Assembly (NCBI RefSeq): GCF_013407855.1
Contig: NZ_JACBZH010000001.1
Location: 248,001-312,000 of the forward strand
Direction: 5' to 3'
DNA length: 64,000 nt
Source of the DNA: Actinopolymorpha rutila
Lineage (GTDB): Bacteria > Actinomycetota > Actinomycetes > Propionibacteriales > Actinopolymorphaceae
This document shows positions 1 through 7,695 of this stretch, piece after piece. Made by a program: the position numbers and the translations under genes. How positions within the stretch are numbered: position 1 is the first letter of the stretch; each line of letters starts with the position of its first letter. Under the pieces are notes generated by a model. That model was not told the DNA's origin. It saw only the letters and a list, made by a program, of their open reading frames with translations, and did not search any database.

Positions 1-195
1 CTATGCATTCGCCCTGTTGGGCTTTCTCACCTTCCACGGGGTGACCGGAACGGTTCCGGCCTGCACCGGTGCGGACGCGGCGACCGTCCTCGGGAGCATC
101 ACTCCCGGTCGCGGCCCGCTCCGACTCCCCGAACCACCCGGCGTGGTACCGACCCGACTGCGGATCGAGCCGCCCGTAGCGAGAGGATCGAAGGC
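1..195. other. Left window edge, no gene recognised
   Basis: No coding frame here is convincing on either strand; the frame running antisense to the next gene is only its shadow. The stretch probably holds the promoter and upstream region of the 6-phosphogluconate dehydrogenase gene. In many actinobacteria dnaN lies immediately upstream of gnd, but no dnaN end can be seen in these 195 bases. Confidence 0.4.
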
Positions 196-1719
196 ATGAC
201 CGAAACGACGACCGAGCCCGGCGGCACGGCCGCGAAGCCGGAGCAGTCCGAGAAGGAGGCGTCCGTGCAGACGCCCGAAACGCCGGACAAGGCCGACATC
301 GCCGTGACCGGCCTGGCCACCATGGGGCGCAACCTGGCCCGCAACCTCGCCCGGAACGGCCACACGGTCGCGGTGCACAACCGCACCCGCAAGCGCACCG
401 ACTCCCTGATCGCCGAGTTCAGCGGCGAGGGCAACTTCATCGCCTGCGAGTCGCTAGCCGACGTGGTGCGCTCCCTCAAGCGGCCGCGCAAGGTCATCGT
501 CATGGTCCAGGCCGGCGCCGGCACCGACGAGGTCATCGACCAGCTGGCCGAGCTGCTGGAGCCGGGCGACATCCTGGTCGACGGCGGCAACGCCCACTTC
601 ATCGACAGCCGCCGGCGTGAGTCGGCCTTGCGCGAGCGCGGCCTGCACTTCGTCGGCACCGGCATCTCCGGCGGCGAGGAGGGCGCGCTGAACGGCCCGA
701 GCATCATGCCCGGCGGCACCGCCGAGGCGTACAAGACGCTCGGGCCGATCCTGGAGTCCATCTCCGCCCAGGTCGACGGCACGCCGTGCTGCACCCACGT
801 CGGCGCCGACGGTGCCGGGCACTTCGTGAAGATGGTGCACAACGGCATCGAGTACGCCGACATGCAGCTGATCGGCGAGTCGTACGACCTGCTGCGCACC
901 GTCCTGGGCAAGACGCCGGACGAGCTCGCCGAGATCTTCCGTACGTGGAACACCGGCGACCTGGAGTCGTTCCTGATCGAGATCACCGCCGAGGTCCTCG
1001 CCGCGAAGGACCCGCGCGGCGGCGACGGCGCGTTCATCGACAAGGTGCTCGACCAGACCGAGCAGAAGGGCACCGGCCGCTGGACGGTGCAGATCGCGCT
1101 CGACCTCGGCACCCCGGTGTCCGGGATCGCCGAGGCGGTCTTCGCGCGCTCGGTGTCCGGCCACGCCGAGCAGCGCAACGCGGCCCGGGGCGTGCTCGAC
1201 GGGCCGTCGGAGAAGGTGGCCGTCGACAACCCCGACCAGTTCGTCGAGGACGTACGCCGCGCGCTGTACGCGTCCAAGGTGGTCGCCTACGCGCAGGGCT
1301 TCGACATGATCCGGGCCGGCGCGGAGGCCTACGACTGGAACATCGACCTCGGCGCGATGGCCACCATCTGGCGCGGTGGCTGCATCATCCGGGCGCGGTT
1401 CCTGGACCGGATCCGGGAGGCGTACGAGAAGACGCCCGACCTGCCGTCGCTGCTGGTCGACCCGTACTTCGCGCGTACGGTCAACGAGGGCCAGGAGGCC
1501 TGGCGCCGGGTGGTCGCGACCGCGGCCGCCGCCGGTGTCCCGGTGCCCGGTTTCGGTGCCGCGCTGTCCTACTTCGACGCGCTGCGCCGCGACCGGCTGC
1601 CGGCGGCCCTGCTGCAGGGGCTGCGCGACCTGTTCGGTGCGCACACCTACCACCGGACCGACGCCGAAGGTTCGTTCCACCTCGAGTGGTCGGGCGACCG
1701 GTCCGAGCGCGAGGTCTGA
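196..1719 (+). CDS. gnd: 6-phosphogluconate dehydrogenase, decarboxylating
   Basis: Oxidatively decarboxylates 6-phosphogluconate to ribulose 5-phosphate in the cytosolic oxidative pentose phosphate pathway. Seen: an N-terminal Rossmann motif ([12 protein letters not shown], about residues 39-50), a [16 protein letters not shown] substrate-site motif near residue 155, and the catalytic lysine in [11 protein letters not shown] near residue 212, followed by the all-helical C-terminal dimer domain. At 507 residues it is longer than the usual ~480 because of a charged low-complexity N-terminus. A GTG at 265 (residue 24) is preceded by a strong AAGGAGG box at 253-259, so the true start may be there, giving about 484 residues. 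A strong hairpin terminator follows at 1797-1831. In related actinobacteria gnd sits beside dnaN near the replication origin. Confidence 0.95.
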   Translation: MTETTTEPGGTAAKPEQSEKEASVQTPETPDKADIAVTGLATMGRNLARNLARNGHTVAVHNRTRKRTDSLIAEFSGEGNFIACESLADVVRSLKRPRKVIVMVQAGAGTDEVIDQLAELLEPGDILVDGGNAHFIDSRRRESALRERGLHFVGTGISGGEEGALNGPSIMPGGTAEAYKTLGPILESISAQVDGTPCCTHVGADGAGHFVKMVHNGIEYADMQLIGESYDLLRTVLGKTPDELAEIFRTWNTGDLESFLIEITAEVLAAKDPRGGDGAFIDKVLDQTEQKGTGRWTVQIALDLGTPVSGIAEAVFARSVSGHAEQRNAARGVLDGPSEKVAVDNPDQFVEDVRRALYASKVVAYAQGFDMIRAGAEAYDWNIDLGAMATIWRGGCIIRARFLDRIREAYEKTPDLPSLLVDPYFARTVNEGQEAWRRVVATAAAAGVPVPGFGAALSYFDALRRDRLPAALLQGLRDLFGAHTYHRTDAEGSFHLEWSGDRSEREV

Positions 1720-1750
1720 TCGCCGGAGTTTGATCAGGGTCCGGCCGGAA

Positions 1751-1774
1751 GGTTCGTTCCACGTGGAACGAACC
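1751..1774. promoter_or_regulatory. parS-like 24-bp perfect palindrome
   Basis: The sequence is the half-site GGTTCGTTCCAC followed by its exact reverse complement. The central 14 bases GTTCCACGTGGAAC closely match the actinobacterial ParB-binding parS consensus (GTTTCACGTGGAAC type). The identical 14-mer recurs at 34661-34674. It lies in the gap between gnd and the RpiB-like gene, before a terminator. ParB binding is inferred from the motif; a transcription-factor operator is the main alternative. Confidence 0.6.
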
Positions 1775-1796
1775 CGGCCGAACCGCTGTGCAGGTG

Positions 1797-1831
1797 TCGG
1801 TGGGTCCGGGGGCTTCCCCCGGACCCACCGA
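1797..1831 (+). terminator. Hairpin terminator after gnd
   Basis: A 16-bp perfect stem (TCGGTGGGTCCGGGGG and its complement) closes a 3-base loop (CTT) and is followed by the T-rich CGTGTTGTTTC. It lies 78 bases after the gnd stop, separating gnd from the next gene. Confidence 0.8.
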
Positions 1832-1870
1832 CGTGTTGTTTCGGGAGCCGTGCGGAGTAGGTTCACCCGC

Positions 1871-2323
1871 ATGCGCATCTCGGTGTCTTCCGACATGGCG
1901 GCCGGTGTCGCCGACGCACTGGTCGCCGACCTTCGCCGCCGCGGCCACGACGTGCTGACTCACGGCGCGCTGAACCCCGGCGTCGGCGACGACCGCGACG
2001 ACTGGGCCTGGGCCAGCGAGGCGGCGGCTCGCGACGTCGCCGACGGTCGTGCCGACCAGGCCGTCGTGTGCTGCTGGACGGGTACCGGCGCGTCGATCGC
2101 CGCCAACAAGGTGCCGGGTGTGCGAGCCGCGCTGTGCGCCGACGCCTACACCGCCACCGGTGCCCGGCGCTGGAACGACGCGAACGCCCTCGCCCTCAGC
2201 CTGCGGGTGGTCTCCGAGCCGCTGCTGGGCGAGATCCTGGACGCGTGGTTCGAGGGTCGGCCGAGCGAGGAGGCCGACGACCGGGCGAACGTCGCCCACG
2301 TCGACGCCATCGCCCAGGCCTGA
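1871..2323 (+). CDS. RpiB/LacA/LacB family sugar-phosphate isomerase
   Basis: A 150-residue member of the ribose-5-phosphate isomerase B fold. Seen: the N-terminal beta strand and loop (MRISVSSDMAAG), a conserved GTGASIAANKVPGVRAA segment around residues 74-90 that forms the phosphate/anion loop in this family, and an RRWNDANALALS helix near residue 101. The usual HxHxRxxxN-type and active-site cysteine arrangement is altered (CCWTGTGAS), so the substrate may not be ribose 5-phosphate. ATG 1871 is chosen because a TAGGTT -10 box (1858-1863) ends 7 bases upstream, a leaderless arrangement. Lying after gnd suggests a pentose-phosphate role, which is an inference. Confidence 0.8.
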   Translation: MRISVSSDMAAGVADALVADLRRRGHDVLTHGALNPGVGDDRDDWAWASEAAARDVADGRADQAVVCCWTGTGASIAANKVPGVRAALCADAYTATGARRWNDANALALSLRVVSEPLLGEILDAWFEGRPSEEADDRANVAHVDAIAQA

Positions 2324-2357
2324 CGCCGGCCCCGCGTCCGGCCGGCGCCCGCCGCCG

Positions 2358-3410
2358 TCACACGCTCGCGTCGTCCGGGCCACGCAGCAGGGCGTTCACC
2401 TCGGCGACCTGCGCCGGCGTGAGCGGACCGTGCGCCAGCGCGCCCGCGTTGTCCTCGACCTGGGCGACCGTACGGAAGCCGGGGATCGGGATCGTCCGGT
2501 CGCTGCTGCCCCAGATCCAGGCCAGCGCGCCCTGTGCCAGACTCCGGCCGCCGCTGCGCAGGATCTCGCGTACGCCGTCCAGCTTCGCCAGCAGCGCGGG
2601 CGACGGCCGGCCCCCGTCGAACCACGGCTGCCAGGTCGCGACCGTGCGTACGTCGTCGGCCGGAAGCTGGGAGCCCGCGCCGTACTTCCCGGTGAGCAGG
2701 CCCATCGCCAGCGGGGTCCGGTCGACGCTGGTGAGATCGTGCCGGGCGCAGGTGGCGAGCAGGTCGGTGGCCGGGCGGAACAGGTTGAGGTCGTGCTGGA
2801 CCACCGCGCAGTTGGTGCCGGAGGCGAAGAACTCCGCGCGTTCGGCGTCGTCGGTGCTCCAGCCGTACGCCCGGATCGTGCCGGCGGCCACGAGGTCCTC
2901 CAGCGTCTCCATGACGGCGAGCGCCTCGCTCACCGGCAGGTCGCCCACGTGGAGCTGGTACAGGTCGAGGTAGTCGGTGCCCAGGCGCCGCAGCGACGCC
3001 TCGCAGGCACGCCGGACGTACGCCGGTGAGGTGTCGCTGCCGGTCAGGTCGCGGCGTTCCTCGTCGTAGGTGTAGCCGAACTTCGTGGCCACCACGACCC
3101 GTTCGCGGTCGGCGCCGAGCGCCCGGCCGAGCACGCGTTCGCTGTGCCCGGTGCCGTACGCGTCGGCGGTGTCGAAGAAGGTCACGCCGAGGTCGAGCGC
3201 GCGGCGGATCGCGCGCACCGACTCCTCGTCGTTCACCTCGCCCCAGCCGTCGGGCTGGCCGAACATCGTGAACGGCCCGCCGATCGCCCAGCAGCCCAGG
3301 CCGAGGGCGCTGGGTTCGATGTCGGTACGGCCGAGCCGCCGGGCGAGGGAGGCGCTGGTGCTGGGGGAGGTGCCGGTCTGCTGGAAGGTACCGGTCTGCT
3401 GGTTCGTCAT
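2358..3410 (-). CDS. Aldo/keto reductase
   Basis: A 350-residue NAD(P)H-dependent (beta/alpha)8-barrel oxidoreductase. Seen: the catalytic tetrad Asp and Tyr in FFDTADAYGTGHSE, Lys in VVVATKFGY and His in LDLYQLHVGD, and a C-terminal nucleotide-binding segment (TIPIPGFRTVAQVEDNAGAL). It most resembles the bacterial AKR group that includes general-stress and YhdN/IolS-type enzymes; the physiological substrate is unknown. The start was placed at the ATG before a Gln/Thr-rich tail, because an upstream extension is basic and unlike the family. It is convergent with the RpiB-like gene, 34 bases apart. Confidence 0.88.
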   Translation of the reverse strand: MTNQQTGTFQQTGTSPSTSASLARRLGRTDIEPSALGLGCWAIGGPFTMFGQPDGWGEVNDEESVRAIRRALDLGVTFFDTADAYGTGHSERVLGRALGADRERVVVATKFGYTYDEERRDLTGSDTSPAYVRRACEASLRRLGTDYLDLYQLHVGDLPVSEALAVMETLEDLVAAGTIRAYGWSTDDAERAEFFASGTNCAVVQHDLNLFRPATDLLATCARHDLTSVDRTPLAMGLLTGKYGAGSQLPADDVRTVATWQPWFDGGRPSPALLAKLDGVREILRSGGRSLAQGALAWIWGSSDRTIPIPGFRTVAQVEDNAGALAHGPLTPAQVAEVNALLRGPDDASV

Positions 3411-3524
3411 GCGTTTCACCGTAGGAGCATGCGGACCGGGTGGCCGGGCCGAAGACGACCGACGATCCCGGACCAATCCCGAGCCAAACCCGGGCCAGTC
3501 CAGCCGGTCGCCTTCGGATGCTTC

Positions 3525-4649
3525 TTACGACCGGCCCTGGGCTCGAGGTCCGTACGTCAGCCGGCGCAGCACGAACTCCGCCGGGCCCGGCCGACCGCGC
3601 CGGTCGAGCCGGTCGGCGGCCACGACTGTCCCGAGCCAGACGGCGACCGCGACGACCAGGCCGGTCACGGTGGGGCTGCCGAACCGACCGCCGAGCGCGA
3701 GGGTGAACGGCGCCAGCAGGACGAGCCAGGCCACCGACTGGGCGAGGTATCCCGACAGCGAGCGCCGCCCCAGAGCGGAGAGGGCCCCGACGACCGGCCC
3801 CGGCCGGGTCACCCGCGCGGCGACCAGCCCGAAGAGCGCCACGTAGCCCGGTCCGGCGAACATGCCGCTGACGCCGTGAAGGGTGAGCGCCAGGCCCCCG
3901 GTCGACTCGTCGACGTGCAGCCCGCCGGCGGCGATCAGCGCGGCCGGGAGACCTCCGGCGACGGCGATCCCCAGCCCGAGGACGGCCGTCCACCCGAGCA
4001 GGTTCCGGTGGCGGTCGGGCTCCTCGAGAACGCGGCGGCGCGCGGCCCACATGCCCAGCCAGGTGATGACGATGAACGGTACGACGGTCAGCGTGTGCAG
4101 GGGCCACTCGCCGAGCCGGTCCAGCACTGACGCGGCGTACCCCGTCGCGGCGAGGGAGTCGACGTGCTTGGACCCAAGCCCTGCCGTGCCGTTGGAGCCG
4201 CCGGTGAGGCGGCTCGCCACCAGGGCCGTGAAGACCACGACCTCCACCAGCATCAGCGCCCAGATTGCCGGCGCGATCCGGTGGAACCTGTCACCGCGGC
4301 GCAACAGCAGCAGCGTCATCAGGATCCCGACGATGCCGTAGGCGCCGAGGAAGTCGCCGTAGTACAGCAGGGTGGCGTGCACGAGCCCGAAGACGACGAG
4401 CCAGGCGTTGCGGCGCAGCAGCACCGAGCGGACCTGCGCCGGTGTGGCGCCCGCGGTCTCCTGGCGGCGCGCGAGCTGGACGACTCCGTAGCCGAACATC
4501 ACCGCGAAGACGGGATAGCCGCGGGCGTGCACGAGGTCGAAGAGCCAGAAGTTGAGGACGCGCTCGGCGCCGTGCGGAGTGGTGTCCAGGCCGGGTTCAC
4601 CGGCGAACACGACCCCGGCGACGTTCGCCACGGCGATGATCAACAGCAT
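3525..4649 (-). CDS. DUF418-family integral membrane protein
   Basis: About ten hydrophobic segments, with the DUF418 signature of a conserved N-terminal helix and a C-terminal half ending in R.SLSGYLAQS..W and PAEFVLRRLTYG. The function of the family is not established. The listed start is the first in-frame ATG, but the frame stays open upstream and reads ERALAPDLTRGAML, exactly where this family normally begins, so the true N-terminus should be about 20-30 residues earlier. No ATG, GTG or TTG occurs there in frame. An ATC at 4734-4736 with a CAGGGGGA ribosome-binding site just upstream is the best candidate. It is divergent from a TetR-type gene that may control it. Confidence 0.8.
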   Translation of the reverse strand: MLLIIAVANVAGVVFAGEPGLDTTPHGAERVLNFWLFDLVHARGYPVFAVMFGYGVVQLARRQETAGATPAQVRSVLLRRNAWLVVFGLVHATLLYYGDFLGAYGIVGILMTLLLLRRGDRFHRIAPAIWALMLVEVVVFTALVASRLTGGSNGTAGLGSKHVDSLAATGYAASVLDRLGEWPLHTLTVVPFIVITWLGMWAARRRVLEEPDRHRNLLGWTAVLGLGIAVAGGLPAALIAAGGLHVDESTGGLALTLHGVSGMFAGPGYVALFGLVAARVTRPGPVVGALSALGRRSLSGYLAQSVAWLVLLAPFTLALGGRFGSPTVTGLVVAVAVWLGTVVAADRLDRRGRPGPAEFVLRRLTYGPRAQGRS

Positions 4650-4779
4650 TGCGCCCCGGGTCAGGTCGGGTGCGAGGGCGCGTTCGGTGGGCCGGACCGG
4701 CCCTCTCCGGGTCTGTGGTGCGACGGCGACGTTGATGGTGTCCCCCTGAGGTCGGGCCTGCGGTGGCTTCCAGAACTAA

Positions 4780-4790
4780 GTTGCAGCAAC
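4780..4790. promoter_or_regulatory. Candidate TetR operator
   Basis: GTTGC-A-GCAAC, an inverted repeat inside an AT-rich stretch (4776-4812) between the divergent DUF418 and TetR genes. The position suits self-repression and control of the neighbour by the TetR protein encoded at 4873. This is inferred from position and symmetry only. Confidence 0.4.
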
Positions 4791-4872
4791 AAACTATCAG
4801 AGAGAAACTAAATCTGTCTGGCAGGATGGCGGTCACATTCCCGGCACATTCCCGGACGGGAACGAGGGGGCC

Positions 4873-5631
4873 ATGAGCGACGACGAGAGCGTGCCGGCGC
4901 CGCTACGCCGGCTGTGGCGAATCCCCGAGCCCTCGCGCCTCGGGCGGCCCGCGGCTCTCGACGTCGACCAGGTGGTCGCCGCGGCGGTGGAGATCGCCGA
5001 CCGCGAGGGCCTGACCGGCGTGACGCTTCCCCGGGTCGGCAAGAACCTCGGCTTCACCGGGATGTCGCTCTACCGGCACGTCGGGTCCAAGGACGAGTTG
5101 CTCGCCCTGATGGCCGACTCCGCCCTGGGTGCCCCGCCGACCATCGATCCGAAGGACTGGCGGGAAGGGCTGCGTACGTGGGCGTTCGCGCAGCGCGCGG
5201 TGTTCCGGCGCCGGCCGTGGCTGACCCGGATACCGGCCTCCGGGCCGCCCGCTGGACCGCACCAGATCGCCTGGATGGAGGCCGCGCTGACGGCCATGTC
5301 CGGCACCCCGCTGGAGTGGGGGCCCAAGGTGGGCATCCTGTCGCTGGTCAGCGGCTACGTCGCCCAGTCGGTACGCCAGTCGGGCGAGTTCGCCGAGAGC
5401 AGGCCCGAGGGGCAGGGGCAGGTGGAGGCCGAGCGGGCGTACGGCCGGGCGCTGGAACGTCTCGTCGAGCCCGGGCGCTTTCCGCAGACCGCCCAGCTGT
5501 TCTCCTCGGGGCTGTTCGAGGCCCCGGCGCCGGACACCACCGACGCGGCCGCGGCCGACGCCGACTTCTCGTTCGGGCTCGACCTCATCCTGGACGGGGT
5601 CGCCGGGAGGCTGGAGCGATCCGACCCCTGA
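4873..5631 (+). CDS. TetR/AcrR family transcriptional regulator
   Basis: A 252-residue regulator. The DNA-binding helix-turn-helix spans about residues 35-80 (VVAAAVEIADREGL, then FTGMSLYRHVGSKDELL). The C-terminal part matches the TetR_C ligand domain type with a conserved FAQRAVFRRRPWL region. A short, weakly conserved N-terminal arm precedes the helix-turn-helix. ATG 4873 has a GAGGGGG ribosome-binding site. It is divergent from the DUF418 membrane protein with an inverted repeat between them, so it probably represses that gene and itself. The ligand is unknown. Confidence 0.85.
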   Translation: MSDDESVPAPLRRLWRIPEPSRLGRPAALDVDQVVAAAVEIADREGLTGVTLPRVGKNLGFTGMSLYRHVGSKDELLALMADSALGAPPTIDPKDWREGLRTWAFAQRAVFRRRPWLTRIPASGPPAGPHQIAWMEAALTAMSGTPLEWGPKVGILSLVSGYVAQSVRQSGEFAESRPEGQGQVEAERAYGRALERLVEPGRFPQTAQLFSSGLFEAPAPDTTDAAAADADFSFGLDLILDGVAGRLERSDP

Positions 5632-5720
5632 GCCCGCCCGGGCTTGGGGCGTACGACCTTCTTGGGTCTCGCTGCCGGGCCTGGCGCGGGCGGCCGGATC
5701 TGCCGGTCTACTCTCGGAGC

Positions 5721-6659
5721 GTGACCGAAGCCGCACGAGTCCGGTACGCCTATCTCGGCCCGGCCGGGACCTTCACCGAGGCGGCCCTGCGCACCCTGCC
5801 CCACATCGACCAGGTCGATCCGGAACCCTGTGCGACCGTCCCCGCCGCCCTGGACGCCGTACGCTCCGGCGCGGCCGACGGTGCGGTCGTACCCATCGAG
5901 AACTCCGTCGAGGGCGGCGTCCCGGTCACCCTGGACGAACTCGCCGGCGGCCACCTGATGATCACCCGGGAGATCCTGCTGCCGGTGTCGTTCGCGCTGC
6001 TGGCCCGGCCCGGCACGCAGCTGGCCGACTGCAAGCGGATCAGCACCCACCCGCACGCCGCCGCGCAGTGCCGGCGGTGGCTGGCCGACAACCTGCCGCA
6101 GGCGGAGGTGACGCTGGCCTCGTCCACCGCCGCCGCGGCCGCCGCCGTCGCCGAGGAGGGCTCGGAGTTCGACGCGGCGGTGGCGCCCCGGATCGCCGGT
6201 GAGCGGTACCGGCTCGAGGTGCTCGCGAACGAGATCGAGGACAACGCCGACGCGGTGACGAGGTTCGTGCTGGCCACCCGGCCGGCCGCGCCGGGGCCGA
6301 TGACCGGTGCCGACAAGACGTCGCTGGTGGCGTTCATCCGCGACGACCACCCGGGCGCGCTGCTGGAGATCCTGGACGAGTTCGCCGTACGCGGGGTCAA
6401 CCTCACCCGGATCGAGTCCCGACCGACCGGTGACGGCATCGGCCGGTACAACTTCTCCATCGACTGCGAGGGGCACGTCGGCGAGGCGCGGGTCGGCGAG
6501 GCGCTGATGGGCCTGCGCCGGGTGTGCGCGGAGGTGCGTTTCCTCGGCTCCTACCCGCGCGCGGACGGCGCCCGGATCCGCCTGCGCATCGGCACCGCCG
6601 ACGCCGACTTCCACGACGCCGCGGACTGGCTGGGGCGGGTGCGGGCAGGCCGCGGCTGA
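5721..6659 (+). CDS. pheA: Prephenate dehydratase
   Basis: Converts prephenate to phenylpyruvate in phenylalanine synthesis; monofunctional, 312 residues, as usual for actinobacteria. Seen in order: YLGPAGTF (11-18), PIENSVEG (58-65), STHPHAAAQC (108-117), the catalytic VTRF motif (179-182), then a C-terminal ACT domain with GALLEIL (222-228) and ESRP (242-245), the phenylalanine-binding feedback-inhibition site. GTG 5721 follows a TACTCT -10 box (5709-5714) by 6 bases, so the mRNA is probably leaderless. pheA lies near serS in many actinobacteria, and serS follows 9.5 kb downstream here. Confidence 0.95.
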   Translation: MTEAARVRYAYLGPAGTFTEAALRTLPHIDQVDPEPCATVPAALDAVRSGAADGAVVPIENSVEGGVPVTLDELAGGHLMITREILLPVSFALLARPGTQLADCKRISTHPHAAAQCRRWLADNLPQAEVTLASSTAAAAAAVAEEGSEFDAAVAPRIAGERYRLEVLANEIEDNADAVTRFVLATRPAAPGPMTGADKTSLVAFIRDDHPGALLEILDEFAVRGVNLTRIESRPTGDGIGRYNFSIDCEGHVGEARVGEALMGLRRVCAEVRFLGSYPRADGARIRLRIGTADADFHDAADWLGRVRAGRG

Positions 6660-6889
6660 GCGCCGAGCTGCGCGCTCTGGTGGTGCTCATCTGCGACTCG
6701 GCCTTGTGCTCGGCTCTGTGTTCGGCTTTGTGCTCGGCACCGCGGCGGGCGTGGGACGCCGCGGTACCGGCACGAGAACACCTTGGCAGGGACCACCGAC
6801 AACTGTCCGATCCCGCGCCGTCGGCCGAGCCGCAGACCGACCTTCCGGCCCCTTGGCGCTGACCCGTCGGACCTACCTGACCTGCGGCG

Positions 6890-7555
6890 TCAGCGGTCCG
6901 GGTCGGCGAGCCGGCGGATCATCCGGGCGAGCTGGTCGGCGTAGGCCTCGGCGAACTCCTCGGTGTCCGGATCGGTGCCGAAGATCGCCTGCGCCATCTG
7001 CGGGAGCGTGGTGACGGCGTTCGCCGCGGCCATGAAGGCCAGCAGGAACGCTCGGGGGTCGATGTCCGCGGCGAGCTCGCCGGCCTGCTGGCGGCGTTCG
7101 ATCTCGGCGACGGCGGCCGGCATCCGGGTGGTCCGGTGCTCGGCGGCCCGGGCGGTCTCCCCGTCGTCCGGCTCCGCCTGGCTTCTGGCCTCGGTGGCCG
7201 CCGTCGTCAGGCCCTGCCAGGCGAGCAGCCGGGCGAAGTCGCGTTCCTGCGGTCTCCGCGCGACGTATCCGCTGGTCAGCTCGGCGAGCGACAGGTCGGC
7301 CTGAACGGCGAGAAGCTCCCCTTCGACCTCCTGCCAGCGGCCCACCAGCGCGTCGTACAGCCCGGCCTTCCCGCCGAAGTAGTAGGAGATCAGCTGCTTG
7401 TTGACGCCGGCGCGGTCGGCGATCTCGTTGACCCGCGCTCCGGCGTAGCCCTTGGCGGCGAACTCCGTGAGCGCCGCCTCGAGGATGCGATCGCGGCTGC
7501 GTTCCGGGTCGCGCTGCCGAGTCGCCTTCGGGGGTGTCCTCCTCGTGCCGGCCAT
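6890..7555 (-). CDS. TetR family transcriptional regulator
   Basis: A 221-residue regulator with a clear N-terminal helix-turn-helix: RILEAALTEFAAKGYAGA, then VNEIADRAGVNKQLISYYFG (about residues 23-65). The C-terminal half is helical and resembles TetR_C domains with a conserved FLLAFMAAANAV segment. It is transcribed away from a flavin monooxygenase gene 140 bases off, with an inverted repeat between. The usual role of such pairs is repression of the monooxygenase until a hydrophobic inducer binds; the inducer is unknown. Confidence 0.88.
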   Translation of the reverse strand: MAGTRRTPPKATRQRDPERSRDRILEAALTEFAAKGYAGARVNEIADRAGVNKQLISYYFGGKAGLYDALVGRWQEVEGELLAVQADLSLAELTSGYVARRPQERDFARLLAWQGLTTAATEARSQAEPDDGETARAAEHRTTRMPAAVAEIERRQQAGELAADIDPRAFLLAFMAAANAVTTLPQMAQAIFGTDPDTEEFAEAYADQLARMIRRLADPDR

Positions 7556-7606
7556 GCCGGGATCCTAGCAGTCGCCAACCATGCGGATGACTGTTTCAAA
7601 CGTTCA

Positions 7607-7621
7607 GTTGACAAATTCAAC
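7607..7621. promoter_or_regulatory. Candidate operator, GTTGA-N5-TCAAC
   Basis: A perfect 5-bp inverted repeat with 5-base spacer, in the AT-rich divergent region between the TetR gene and the monooxygenase gene. It overlaps a TTGACA -35-like hexamer at 7608-7613, so binding would block transcription to the right. Assignment to the neighbouring TetR protein is inferred. Confidence 0.45.
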
Positions 7622-7695
7622 CGAATGGATGAACCTGGCGTACGTCCCCATGACCCAGGGACCCACGGACGCACAACCCACGGAGGAGTACGACC

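Noticed and set aside
99..1277. Long open frame on the minus strand across gnd
   Set aside because: Ser/Pro/Arg-rich shadow of gnd with no family features.
6708..6743. Degenerate 12-base repeat (TCGGCnnTGTGC)
   Set aside because: Only three imperfect copies; likely local duplication without function.
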